A stretch of 41,814 nucleotides of DNA from an uncultured Clostridia bacterium (lineage in GTDB: Bacteria > Bacillota > Clostridia > TANB77 > CAG-508), in assembly GCA_946410665.1 (NCBI GenBank), contig CAMKBC010000004.1:1-41814 (forward strand). Direction: 5' to 3'. Below the pieces are notes generated by a model. The model saw only the letters and a list, made by a program, of their open reading frames with translations. It had not been told where the DNA came from and did not search any database. Made by a program: the position numbers and the translations under genes. Position 1 is the stretch's first letter. Every line of letters starts with the position of its first letter. Of this stretch, positions 7,951 to 16,472 are shown in pieces.

Positions 7951-7979
7951 TTGTTAACATAAATAATTTATGTTAACAA
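7951..7979. terminator. 29-bp palindrome after sbp, possible terminator
   Basis: A perfect 13-bp stem TTGTTAACATAAA/TTTATGTTAACAA surrounds a 3-base loop, 14 bases after the sbp stop. There is no clear T-run on the minus strand, so it may be a weak terminator, an mRNA-stabilising hairpin or an operator rather than a classical terminator. Confidence 0.5.
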
Positions 7980-7992
7980 TTTGTTGTTTCTC

Positions 7993-8409
7993 TTATATAA
8001 TTTTAGGTTCGTCGTCACTCACTTTTATCTTTTTTTCTACATCAACTTTTCTTTTAAAAGGTGACTTTTTTTGTTCTAATTTTTCGATATAAATTCTTCT
8101 AATGATTCCTAAATTTGCTAACATTCTTCCAACAAAAACTATAATTGCTGCTAAGTAAATATCTACATTTAATCTTTGGCCGATGAATGTTAAAAGAATT
8201 GCAAGTACTGTATTCATAACAAATCCTGATACAAAAACTTTTATATCAAATGTTCCTTTTAAGTTTGATGCAAATCCTCCAATAACAGTATCCATCGCAG
8301 CTACAATTCCTATAGCTAAATAATTTGATGCTGTATATGGTATTGTTGGAATTAAGAATCCCATTCCAATTCCAGCTAAACAACCTATAATAATTGCTAT
8401 TAAGTTCAT
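7993..8409 (-). CDS. sbp: Small basic membrane protein (Sbp, DUF1290)
   Basis: This 138-residue polytopic protein belongs to the small basic protein family, whose gene sits beside ftsA/ftsZ or DUF881 genes in many Firmicutes. It begins with a hydrophobic helix (LIAIIIGCLAGIGMGFLIP) and has further membrane segments around residues 28-48, 58-80 and 83-103. The conserved family phrases AAMDTVIGGF and GRMLANLGIIRR are present. The C-terminus is a Lys-rich cytoplasmic tail. The molecular role is unknown; division or envelope function is inferred from context. The start ATG lies one base after the stop of the preceding DUF881 gene, with AAGGAGG inside that gene, so translation is probably coupled. 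Confidence 0.9.
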   Translation of the reverse strand: MNLIAIIIGCLAGIGMGFLIPTIPYTASNYLAIGIVAAMDTVIGGFASNLKGTFDIKVFVSGFVMNTVLAILLTFIGQRLNVDIYLAAIIVFVGRMLANLGIIRRIYIEKLEQKKSPFKRKVDVEKKIKVSDDEPKII

Positions 8410-8410
8410 A

Positions 8411-9148
8411 CTATTCTTCCTCCTTGTTTTCGGTTAAATAATTGTATTTATATTCTCCATCATATTTTTTAATTACCATATCGTTTGTTTGTTCTACAGT
8501 GACTTTAATTTCCATTAAATCAACAAATCCACTGTTTTTCATATTTAATGTACTTAATAAATATTTTGGATCACCAATAGCTTTTATTACATAAGGTGAT
8601 GCGATTCTAGTTCTTCCACTATCTAAAACAATAAATGAATTATTGATTGTAACTATGTCTGTTGTATTTATAATTCTATTATCATTTATTGAAATTGCTT
8701 CTGCACCTGCATATTTTAATTCGTTAATTAAGTATCTTAAGTTTTCAGAAGTATATTGTTCTTCAAATGTATCTTTTAATGTAATTGTTACTCCATTTCC
8801 TTTTACATCAGTTAAACCAAGTAACATTCTAGTTTGTTCTAGTTCTTTATTTAAAAGCTTTTCAGCTTCTTCATTTTTAGTTTCTGTCGCTTTATATTCT
8901 ATAATCTTGTTTTGATTTTCTTCGTATTTAGTTTGTGCTTCTTCATATTTTTCTTTGTATGAAGCTATTTGTTTTTTCAATTCGTCTTCACGTAAACCTT
9001 CAATGTTAGCATCTTTATATTCATCAACGCTCTTCAATTGAATACTAACAGATGAAACCATAACAACTGTTACTAAACAAACTATAACTGCTAAGAAAAT
9101 ACTTTGTGGTGTGTGCTTACAAGATTTCTTTTTGTTTTCGTTTTCCAT
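8411..9148 (-). CDS. DUF881 family membrane-anchored protein (second copy)
   Basis: This 245-residue DUF881 protein has one N-terminal membrane segment (about residues 16-35) and an external part. A Glu/Lys/Tyr-rich coiled coil (about 60-108) leads into the DUF881 core. Family phrases include LLGLTDVKGNGVTITLKD, GAEAISINDNRI and SPYVIKAIGDPKYL. Its biochemical role is not established; its place between divIB and ftsA in Firmicutes implies an envelope or division function. It is a paralogue of the gene just upstream and lacks that copy's CIMC cysteine pair. Spacing to the neighbours is short, so it is in the smc-divIB-DUF881-DUF881-sbp operon. Confidence 0.92.
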   Translation of the reverse strand: MENENKKKSCKHTPQSIFLAVIVCLVTVVMVSSVSIQLKSVDEYKDANIEGLREDELKKQIASYKEKYEEAQTKYEENQNKIIEYKATETKNEEAEKLLNKELEQTRMLLGLTDVKGNGVTITLKDTFEEQYTSENLRYLINELKYAGAEAISINDNRIINTTDIVTINNSFIVLDSGRTRIASPYVIKAIGDPKYLLSTLNMKNSGFVDLMEIKVTVEQTNDMVIKKYDGEYKYNYLTENKEEE

Positions 9149-9181
9149 TCTTTCTCCTTTCTGTTATTAAAGTTTTGTGAA

Positions 9182-9889
9182 TTATTCTTTAACTTGAGTA
9201 ATATACTTTTGTGAAATAGCTCCCTCAAATTTAGGTATTTCAACTGAATCAGCTTTCTTTAAATCTACTGAAGTATATGCTTTCATGTATTGAATATATC
9301 CACCTGGTCTATCAATTCCGTATAAACTTTCTTGATTACCTATTGCTTTAATTACAAAAGGTGAATTAACTTTTTCATTATTAATTGAAATGATATTTCC
9401 TGCACACATTATGCATGTTGAACTAACAATTCTTTGATCATTTACTGAAATTGCTTGTGCTCCCGCATTCCATAACTCAGAGATAATTTCTCTTAGGTCT
9501 GCATCATGAATTAAGAATAAACTCATATTATCTGTAGCAGCTCCTGTTGGTGTTCCATCTTTTGCTGTTATAACAATTCCAGGTCCTGTAACATCTGTTA
9601 ATCCCAAAATCATATTGTTTCTATTAAGTTCGTCATTCTTATCTGTTGCGCCTTCTTTAGTTGTTTCCTTTCTGATTTTTTCTAACTCTTTAGTTGATTC
9701 AGAAAGTTGTGACTGCATTGATTTGTATCTTTCTTCTGCTTTAAAAAGTGAGTCTCTTAACTCGCCATTTCCAAATGTTCCTGAAGCAATTGCATCTTCA
9801 GAAGCCATTGTTCTAAGTTGTAGAGTAATAGCTGTAGAAAGAATAAAGCAAATAACTAATATTAATATACTCTTTGCATTTAGTTTCAA
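9182..9889 (-). CDS. DUF881 family membrane-anchored protein (first copy)
   Basis: This 235-residue DUF881 protein has a signal-anchor helix at about residues 7-27, a coiled coil at about 45-75 and the DUF881 core. Key phrases are MILGLTDVTGPGIVITAKDG, GAQAISVNDQRI and SPFVIKAIGNQESLYGI. It contains a CIMC pair, unusual for an exported domain and possibly a disulphide. The start is TTG, supported by AGGAGG six bases upstream (minus-strand AGGAGGTACACATTG). The gene follows divIB after 12 bases and precedes a second DUF881 paralogue, the usual Clostridia arrangement. The function is uncharacterised. Confidence 0.92.
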   Translation of the reverse strand: MKLNAKSILILVICFILSTAITLQLRTMASEDAIASGTFGNGELRDSLFKAEERYKSMQSQLSESTKELEKIRKETTKEGATDKNDELNRNNMILGLTDVTGPGIVITAKDGTPTGAATDNMSLFLIHDADLREIISELWNAGAQAISVNDQRIVSSTCIMCAGNIISINNEKVNSPFVIKAIGNQESLYGIDRPGGYIQYMKAYTSVDLKKADSVEIPKFEGAISQKYITQVKE

Positions 9890-9901
9890 TGTGTACCTCC
9901 T

Positions 9902-10888
9902 TTATATGTTTTGTCTGAAAAATGGATCTTTATTTGAGTCTATCTCATCAAGATGTACCTCTCCTGAATTTCCTTTTTCTTTTTCCAAAATTGTTTTTAG
10001 GAATATCATTTTGTATTCTAGTTGTTCTGTGTTTCCAACATAAACTGTTTTATTTTCTGTTTGTAAATATAAAACATTATTTTTTGTGCTTGAGATATCT
10101 ATATAAGTTATCATATCAGCAATACCTTGTTTTTCTGCTGCCTTGATTATCTCATTAATATCTTCAAGCTTTTTCAAATCTTCTTTTGAGAAAGTATCAT
10201 TTATTTCTAATTTATCTACATCTGTTTTATAACCTTTAATTTCAATTTTTCCGATTATTGGTTGTGTAGATTTTTCTAAGAATTTTCCATCTTTATCAAA
10301 GAAATAATATGTATCTTCTTTCGCAAAAACAAATTCTATTTCTCTTTCTTTTACTTCTACTGTTAATGTGTCTGGTAATTTACGTCTAACGTTAACATCT
10401 TTTATGTAAGCATTTGGCTCAAGTCTTTTTCTAACCACAAAATTAAATGTTAGAAACAAATTATCACCTTCTTTGATATTAAGAAGATTTCTAATTTCGG
10501 TTTCTGAAACATGATCATTTCCTACTATTTCAACATTCTTTATCCTGAATATAGGTGAACACGCTACACCAAGTAGCGTGACAATAATTCCAAAGAACAC
10601 TGCAAAAACTATTATCTTCTTTTTTCTTTTCTTTCTCTTTCTTTGGAACTCAGGATCATTTAATTGAGCTTCTTTTTGTAATCTCTTTTCTTCTTTTTCT
10701 TGCTCTTTTCTAATCTTTTCTTGCTCAATTAGTTGTTTCTTTTTTTCTTCTCTTGCCTGTTTCACCTTTTGTTCTTTTATTTTTCTAATTTTTTCAGCCT
10801 TTTCTTTTTCCTTTGCCATCTGTTGTTTCTTTAATTGCTGTACTCTTTTGTCGGCATTGGTAGGCTTCTTTTTTATTTCTTTCCCCAT
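9902..10888 (-). CDS. divIB: Cell division protein FtsQ/DivIB
   Basis: DivIB (FtsQ) is a bitopic divisome protein that links FtsL/FtsB-type partners to septal peptidoglycan synthesis. This 328-residue protein has a long cytoplasmic Lys/Glu/Gln coiled coil (residues 1-90), one membrane segment (about 91-113) and an external POTRA domain (about 115-185) with FRIKNVEIVGNDHVSETEI. The beta domain follows with LPDTLTVEVKEREIEFVF. The cytoplasmic head is much longer than in many homologues. It lies 23 bases after smc and 12 before the DUF881 gene, so it is in the same operon. The usual neighbours murG, murB and ftsL are not here. Confidence 0.93.
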   Translation of the reverse strand: MGKEIKKKPTNADKRVQQLKKQQMAKEKEKAEKIRKIKEQKVKQAREEKKKQLIEQEKIRKEQEKEEKRLQKEAQLNDPEFQRKRKKRKKKIIVFAVFFGIIVTLLGVACSPIFRIKNVEIVGNDHVSETEIRNLLNIKEGDNLFLTFNFVVRKRLEPNAYIKDVNVRRKLPDTLTVEVKEREIEFVFAKEDTYYFFDKDGKFLEKSTQPIIGKIEIKGYKTDVDKLEINDTFSKEDLKKLEDINEIIKAAEKQGIADMITYIDISSTKNNVLYLQTENKTVYVGNTEQLEYKMIFLKTILEKEKGNSGEVHLDEIDSNKDPFFRQNI

Positions 10889-10911
10889 TAGACGTTACCT
10901 TTACTTTAAAT

Positions 10912-13900
10912 TTATTTTCCCTTTAAATCTATAGAAAGTAATTTACTAATACCGTTCTCTTCCATTGTAATTCCATATACTGTGTCTGCTGCTTCCATTG
11001 TACCTTTTCTATGTGTGATTACTAAGAATTGTGTTTCTTTGCTGAACTTCTTTAAATACTCAGCAAATCTATATACGTTAACATCATCAAGTGCTGCCTC
11101 GATTTCGTCTAATATACAGAATGGTGCTGGATTTAATTTTAGAATTGCAAATAGTAATGCAATAGCAGTTAACGCTCTTTCACCACCAGATAATTGAAGC
11201 ATGTTTTGTAGTTTCTTTCCTGGAGGTTGAACTTTAATTTCAATTCCACACTCTAAAACATTTTCTTTATCTTCTAGCATTAATGAAGCATTACCGCCTC
11301 CAAATAATTCTGCAAATACAACTTGGAAGTTCTTTTCAATTTGTTCAAATTTCTTAACAAATTGTTCCTTCATCTTATCTGTCATCTCAGTAATGATATC
11401 TCTTAGTTTTGCAATAGTTGTTTCTAAGTCATATCTTTGAGTAGACATTGTTTCATATCTTTCTTTAGTATTCTTATATTCATCAATTGCTGCTACGTTA
11501 ACATCACCCAAAGCTTTGATTTGAGCATGTAATTTATCTGAGTGTTTTTGCGTTTCAACAATGTTCTCAGGTTTTGAGTATTGCTCTGCTGCATTGTTAG
11601 GTGTGATTTCATAATCAGCCCATAAGTCATTTATTATCTCTAATAAATCTTGGTTCATTGATGTGTATTTAGAATCAGCCTTTACTAAACCTTCTTTAAC
11701 TTTTTGGATAGTCTCAAATTGTTTAGTAATATCTTCTTCTGATTTTGCTAAATCTTCGTTCTTTTTAACTCTAGATTCTTTAAGTTCATCAGTCTTGTTT
11801 CCGCTGTTTTCAACTTCTTTTTGGATTCTCTTGATATTTTCTTCTAACTCTTTGATTGTTTCTGCAAGTTCTTTATTTTGCTCGATTGATTTCTCGATTC
11901 CTTGCTTGTTCTCTTCGATCTTTTCTTGCTCATTCTTGATGTCTTGATCGATTCTCTCCATCATTTCATCAATAGAGTTGTTACTTTCATCGAATGAAGA
12001 AACAGAAATTTTAAGATCTGTTATGTCTTCATTTAAGTTATCTAAAACTTCTTGATCATCTTTATTTAGCTCAGCAAATTCTTTGATTTCTTCTAACAAC
12101 TTGTTAGATTCTTCAGTAAGTGCAGTGATTTCAGTTTGAACTTTTTGTTTTTCTGAAATTTGCTCTTCCATTTGCTTTTTGTAATTTTCAATATCGGCTT
12201 GTAGTTTTTCTTTACCTTCATTTATCTTAGCGATTTCATTATCTTGAGCTGTTAATTTTTCTTTGATTGCTGCTAAAGCAACTTCTGATTGTTGAAGTTT
12301 TTCGCTTAATTCAACGATTTGTTGAATTACTAACTCGTTGTCTTTTAAATATTCTTCTTTTGAAGTTACTGTCTTCTCTAATTTCTTATCGATTTCAGCA
12401 ATCTCTTTTTCTAACTTCTTAATTTGATGTCCTCTACCTAGTAAGTTGAAGTTTTTCTTTTGAACACTACCACCAGTCATAGCTCCTGAAGAGTTTAAAA
12501 CATCTCCTTCTAAAGTTACGATCTTGAATGAATATTTATTTGTCTTTGCAACCTTGATTGCATTTTCAATGTTATCAACGATTAATGTTCTTCCTAACAA
12601 GTTTAGGATTACACCTTCATATTTCTCGTTAGTTTTAACAAGATCTGAAGCAACACCAATTACTCCTTCTTGAGAAGTGTAATTATCTAGTTTTCTTCCT
12701 TTAACTGTTGTGATTGGTAAGAATGTTGCTCTACCTAAGTTGTTCTTTCTTAAGTATTCAACCATTCTCTTAGCATCTTGTTCAGTATCTGTTACGATGT
12801 TTTGCATTGCTGCACCAAGTGCCATTTCAATAGCTGTTTGATATTGATCCTCTGTTGAAATGATGTCTGCTAAAACACCATTGTTTCCTTTTTTAAGTTC
12901 ACTATTAGTGTCTGCTGCATCTAATAAATCTTTTACAGACTTAGCATATCCTTCTCTTTCTTTTTCCGTTTCAACTAAGAAGTCATGCTTCTGAGTTTTC
13001 ATTCTCTTGCTGTCTGTTAAGTTTTCGATTTGTTGATCAAACTCTTTGGTCTTTTGCTCAATCTTCTCTTTTTGAGTTTGAACTTTATCTAATTCTTCTT
13101 TGTTCTTGTTTCTTTGATTTTCAATGTCCAATACATTTTGATTGATTTTGCTTCTGTCGTCTCTCTTTGAATCAAGTTCAGAAATTGATTTTGCTAAATC
13201 TTTTTCAGCTTGTTTCTTTCTATCTTCAATGTTCTCGTAGTTTGTATCATACATAGTAATGCTATTTTGAAGATTATATCTCTTGTCGATGATTTCATCG
13301 TTTTGTTTTTTCTTGTCTTCGATTTCTTTTTGTTTATCAGATAACTTCTTGCTAATTTCAGCAAGTTCGTTTTCTTTCTCTTTTAACTCATTAACAAATC
13401 TTTCTTTGTTTCTTAATAAGTCTTCTCTTCTTGTTTCTCTGTTCTTCTTGTCTTCTTCTAAAGATTTGATTAATTCTGTTGATTCTGAAATCTCTTGTTC
13501 TAATCTATGTTTTGTTTCTTCGTTGTTAGAAATTCTTTCGTTGCTAATGTTGATATTAGAGTTGATCTTTTCAATTTCATTCTTGCTTTCGAAGCTTAAA
13601 TTTTGAATTCTTTCGATTTCTTGATCTAATTGCTCTATTTCAACTCTAAGCTTTTCTTTTAATTCTTGCATCTTAACAAGTTTCTCTTCTTCTTCTTTGT
13701 TTTGTGCTTCGAAGATTCCCTTGTCTTTTTCAAGTTTTTCTAATTTTTCTTTGAAAGAGTCGATTTTGTACAAATAAAGACCAACTTCAATATTCTTTAA
13801 TTCTTCACGTAGTTCAACAAATTGCTTTGCCTTCTCTGCTTGAATTCTTAAAGGTTCTAGGTTGTTTTCAATCTCAGTTAAAATGTCATTAATTCTGATT

Positions 13901-14463
13901 AAATTAACTTTAGTTTGCTCTAATTTCTTTTCTGTTTCTGCTCTTCTAGTTCTAAATTTGATGATACCAGCAGCTTCTTCAAAAATATGACGTCTATCTT
14001 CTGACTTTGTTGATAAGATTTCATCAACCTTACCTTGTCCAATGATAGAGTATCCATCTTTGCCAATACCAGTATCCATTAATAATTCAAGAATATCTTT
14101 TAATCTGCATGCAACTTTATTGATGAAATATCCTGTTTCACCAGTTCTGTAAATTCTTCTTGAAATTGTTACTTCTGTGAACTCAATTGGTAGTGTTCCA
14201 TCAGTATTATCAAAAACAATTGAAACTTCAGCAAATCCTAAAGATTTTCTGCTTTGTGTTCCTGCAAAAATAACGTCGTCAGACTTTCCACTTCTTAGGG
14301 CTTTCATGCTTTGCTCACCAAGAACCCATCTGATAGCATCAGAAAGATTACTCTTGCCTGAACCATTAGGTCCAATGACAACAGTAATACCTGGTTTAAA
14401 ATCTAATTCTGTCTTATTTGCAAATGACTTGAAGCCTTGTAGTTCTAATCTCTTTAAGTACAT
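10912..14463 (-). CDS. smc: Chromosome segregation ATPase SMC
   Basis: SMC is the ATPase subunit of the Smc-ScpAB condensin that compacts and segregates the chromosome. At 1183 residues it has the usual length. Walker A GPNGSGKSN is at about 31-39. Long coiled coils surround a hinge at about 520-655 (GVLADIISTEDQY to NSSGAMTGGSV). The C-terminal head has the ABC signature LSGGERAL (about 1088) and Walker B CILDEIEAALDD (about 1116). I start it at the ATG at 14463 because AAGGAG lies six bases upstream. The longer open frame to 14517 overlaps the predicted promoter. Unusually it heads the operon with divIB, DUF881 genes and sbp; in many Firmicutes smc sits with rnc and ftsY. Confidence 0.97.
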   Translation of the reverse strand: MYLKRLELQGFKSFANKTELDFKPGITVVIGPNGSGKSNLSDAIRWVLGEQSMKALRSGKSDDVIFAGTQSRKSLGFAEVSIVFDNTDGTLPIEFTEVTISRRIYRTGETGYFINKVACRLKDILELLMDTGIGKDGYSIIGQGKVDEILSTKSEDRRHIFEEAAGIIKFRTRRAETEKKLEQTKVNLIRINDILTEIENNLEPLRIQAEKAKQFVELREELKNIEVGLYLYKIDSFKEKLEKLEKDKGIFEAQNKEEEEKLVKMQELKEKLRVEIEQLDQEIERIQNLSFESKNEIEKINSNINISNERISNNEETKHRLEQEISESTELIKSLEEDKKNRETRREDLLRNKERFVNELKEKENELAEISKKLSDKQKEIEDKKKQNDEIIDKRYNLQNSITMYDTNYENIEDRKKQAEKDLAKSISELDSKRDDRSKINQNVLDIENQRNKNKEELDKVQTQKEKIEQKTKEFDQQIENLTDSKRMKTQKHDFLVETEKEREGYAKSVKDLLDAADTNSELKKGNNGVLADIISTEDQYQTAIEMALGAAMQNIVTDTEQDAKRMVEYLRKNNLGRATFLPITTVKGRKLDNYTSQEGVIGVASDLVKTNEKYEGVILNLLGRTLIVDNIENAIKVAKTNKYSFKIVTLEGDVLNSSGAMTGGSVQKKNFNLLGRGHQIKKLEKEIAEIDKKLEKTVTSKEEYLKDNELVIQQIVELSEKLQQSEVALAAIKEKLTAQDNEIAKINEGKEKLQADIENYKKQMEEQISEKQKVQTEITALTEESNKLLEEIKEFAELNKDDQEVLDNLNEDITDLKISVSSFDESNNSIDEMMERIDQDIKNEQEKIEENKQGIEKSIEQNKELAETIKELEENIKRIQKEVENSGNKTDELKESRVKKNEDLAKSEEDITKQFETIQKVKEGLVKADSKYTSMNQDLLEIINDLWADYEITPNNAAEQYSKPENIVETQKHSDKLHAQIKALGDVNVAAIDEYKNTKERYETMSTQRYDLETTIAKLRDIITEMTDKMKEQFVKKFEQIEKNFQVVFAELFGGGNASLMLEDKENVLECGIEIKVQPPGKKLQNMLQLSGGERALTAIALLFAILKLNPAPFCILDEIEAALDDVNVYRFAEYLKKFSKETQFLVITHRKGTMEAADTVYGITMEENGISKLLSIDLKGK

Positions 14464-14469
14464 TTCTCT

Positions 14470-14475
14470 CTCCTT
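14470..14475 (-). promoter_or_regulatory. smc ribosome binding site, decides the start
   Basis: AAGGAG on the minus strand lies 6 bases before the ATG at 14463. The 18 extra codons upstream have no site and would overlap the promoter. Confidence 0.85.
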
Positions 14476-14488
14476 TTTAGACTTTATC

Positions 14489-14517
14489 AATATATCATAA
14501 AACATTTTTAATATCAA
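14489..14517 (-). promoter_or_regulatory. Promoter of the smc operon
   Basis: On the minus strand TTGATA (14512-14517) and TATATT (14489-14494) are separated by 17 bases. It fires into smc and is back-to-back with the promoter of the HD-GYP gene. Confidence 0.6.
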
Positions 14518-14539
14518 TCAAAAAGTCCTTATTTTCCTA

Positions 14540-14568
14540 TTGTTTTATTAGTTTTTTAATGTTAAAAT
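14540..14568 (+). promoter_or_regulatory. Promoter of the HD-GYP gene
   Basis: On the plus strand TTGTTT (14540-14545) and TAAAAT (14563-14568) are separated by 17 bases, with AAAGGAG and the ATG at 14592 following. It is the only convincing promoter on the plus strand in the window. Confidence 0.6.
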
Positions 14569-14591
14569 TATCGTGTACAAAGGAGAAAAAT

Positions 14592-15530
14592 ATGCTAGAG
14601 GAAAAATTCGACTTTTATAGTCCAAGTAACGTAAGTTTAAAAGATATTGACAAAAATCTTAAAGACAGTTTGACCGTTATGACTCGTCTAGATGAAGTAA
14701 CCCAAAAACACTCTCAAAACGTTGCAAACTTGGTAACTAGAATTTGTCAGTATATGAGGGAAAACAACCAATTTACAATACATTGCATGATTGCCGGATA
14801 TATCCACGACTTAGGTAAGTTGTTCATTCCTCCAGAAATAATTTCAAAAAATGGCCCTTTAACAGAGCAAGAATACGCAATTGTTAAATCTCATACTACT
14901 CTAGGTTATGAGTATTGCATGAAAGATATGTATTTGCGTCCTTATTCTGATGGTCCTTGGTATCACCATGAATCACTTAACGGAACAGGCTATCCTCGTG
15001 GTTTAAAGAAGTCTGATATTCCATACTCAGCTCAAGTTATCAGAGTTGCAGATGAATATGATGCCTTAGTTACAAAGAGAAGTTATAAGACTCACGTTAA
15101 TATTTCTGAGACTTTAAAAGATTTAATTAAAGATACAAAACCAGCTAAACCATTAGTTGCTCTTGATCAATTGAAACAAAATGAGCGTTTAGGAAAGCTT
15201 AATCCAAAACCTCTTAAAGCTATGTTCAAGTGCGTTATCGATGATATTCTTTATGAAATTAGCTGTGTTATGAACTATACAGATTATCTAAATTCTCAAA
15301 TTAAGAGATTAGAGCAAATTAAGAATTACAAACGTAAAAGAGATGCAGCTAAGAGACCTGAACAAAAGGATTACTTCCAAGCTGGTATGACTATGCTATT
15401 CCAAAACGGTGAAAACGAGTTCAATTACCTAACTGTTTTAGAAGAATATAGAGGTGCTCTAGTTGTCAGAGAACAAAGAATTAAAGATTTATATAACGAA
15501 ATCAAGATTATAAAGAAATTAAAAGTTTAA
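14592..15530 (+). CDS. HD-GYP domain protein, probable cyclic dinucleotide phosphodiesterase
   Basis: HD-GYP proteins are metal-dependent phosphodiesterases, many of which cleave cyclic di-GMP. This 312-residue protein carries the full motif set: H40, the HD pair at 72-73 with DLGK, H101, HHE at 125-127, GTGYP at 131-135, and RVADEYDAL at 151-159. It has no receiver, PAS or membrane domain. The domain is followed by about 140 residues that I cannot assign, including a Lys-rich helical stretch. I start it at 14592, where AAAGGAG precedes the ATG by five or six bases; an upstream in-frame ATG at 14559 overlaps the -10. It is the only plus-strand gene and ends at a terminator shared with the convergent ppx-like gene. 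The substrate is inferred from the family. Confidence 0.88.
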   Translation: MLEEKFDFYSPSNVSLKDIDKNLKDSLTVMTRLDEVTQKHSQNVANLVTRICQYMRENNQFTIHCMIAGYIHDLGKLFIPPEIISKNGPLTEQEYAIVKSHTTLGYEYCMKDMYLRPYSDGPWYHHESLNGTGYPRGLKKSDIPYSAQVIRVADEYDALVTKRSYKTHVNISETLKDLIKDTKPAKPLVALDQLKQNERLGKLNPKPLKAMFKCVIDDILYEISCVMNYTDYLNSQIKRLEQIKNYKRKRDAAKRPEQKDYFQAGMTMLFQNGENEFNYLTVLEEYRGALVVREQRIKDLYNEIKIIKKLKV

Positions 15531-15531
15531 T

Positions 15532-15565
15532 AAAAAAAGTGAGCTTATCGCTCACTTTTTTATTT
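15532..15565. terminator. Bidirectional terminator between HD-GYP and ppx-like genes
   Basis: The stem GTGAGC/GCTCAC (15539-15544 and 15550-15555) is extended by flanking A and T runs on both sides. It serves the plus-strand HD-GYP gene and the minus-strand minD operon. The minus-strand stop codon lies at its edge. Confidence 0.9.
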
Positions 15566-16459
15566 TTCATTTTTTATTAGAACGCTCTTTAGTCCATCTT
15601 CCATATTAATTCTTGTTGGAATGATGTACTTCGCATCTATCTTATTTGATATTAAGTTTGTAATTACTTTCATAGCTCTAGATCCATCAAACCACTTTGG
15701 ATTATCACTATTGTTTCTAATTCTATCCATTGATGTTACTAATGCATCTCTATCGTATCTATCACTCATCTCTTTTGTTATCATATATTTTTGATTTTCA
15801 TTTTTATAAAGAGTGTTTTCTAGCAATTCGTATCCTGCATTATTGTACCAATAGAAATGATCTCCTCCTGCTAATATCAAAACATCTGCCTTAACATTAA
15901 TGTCATTTACTAAGCTATCTATGTAGTTATAAACCTCATCAAATGTACATGTTGGAATATCATCTTTTAAAGTTTCGAATTTACTAGTAATATCTACGAC
16001 TCCAAAGCTATAATATTTCTTATCTATTATCTCTTTGTTGTTAACAAATAATAATTCAGTAGACCCGCCACCACCAATAAATACGCAAATAGTACCATCA
16101 TAATCGATGTTTGAATAACATCCCATTGCTGTGTACTTTGCTTCATCTTCTTGTGATACAACTTCTATTTTAAAACCATATTTTTCATTAATAGTATTAT
16201 TGATTTCATCTAATTCTTCTTGAGATAGATTTCTAAAAATACTACATCCATATATGTGAGTGTTTTCTGTGTATTCTTTTGCTGTTTCAATAACTTTATA
16301 TAGTGATTCTAAATCAGCATCCTCTATCTTATTATTCTTTTTATAATTTGCTTTAAACTCTATTGTAGTATTGTTATCATAAATAGTTTTACCATCTTCA
16401 TACACATGAGTTTTAGTATTGTTACTACCTATTTCTATTATGGCTAATTTATTATTCAT
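15560..16459 (-). CDS. Ppx/GppA phosphatase family protein
   Basis: This 299-residue protein has the actin-like fold of the exopolyphosphatase/guanosine pentaphosphate phosphohydrolase family, which acts on polyphosphate or pppGpp. Phosphate-loop phrases are IIEIGSNNTKTHV near the N-terminus and VFIGGGGSTELLFV around residue 120. SFGVVDITSKF and LILAGGDHFYW follow. Length matches single-module Ppx/GppA proteins without the C-terminal HD-like domain. The usual IDIGS is IEIGS here. Which substrate it uses cannot be told from sequence. It is the last gene of the minD-minE-rodA-dus operon, 13 bases after dus, with AAGGAG before the ATG. Confidence 0.85.
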   Translation of the reverse strand: MNNKLAIIEIGSNNTKTHVYEDGKTIYDNNTTIEFKANYKKNNKIEDADLESLYKVIETAKEYTENTHIYGCSIFRNLSQEELDEINNTINEKYGFKIEVVSQEDEAKYTAMGCYSNIDYDGTICVFIGGGGSTELLFVNNKEIIDKKYYSFGVVDITSKFETLKDDIPTCTFDEVYNYIDSLVNDINVKADVLILAGGDHFYWYNNAGYELLENTLYKNENQKYMITKEMSDRYDRDALVTSMDRIRNNSDNPKWFDGSRAMKVITNLISNKIDAKYIIPTRINMEDGLKSVLIKNEK

Positions 16460-16472
16460 AAATTATTCTCCT

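Noticed and set aside
14464-14517. 18-codon N-terminal extension of SMC
   Set aside because: It overlaps the predicted promoter; the family starts with MYLKRLELQGF, preceded by AAGGAG.
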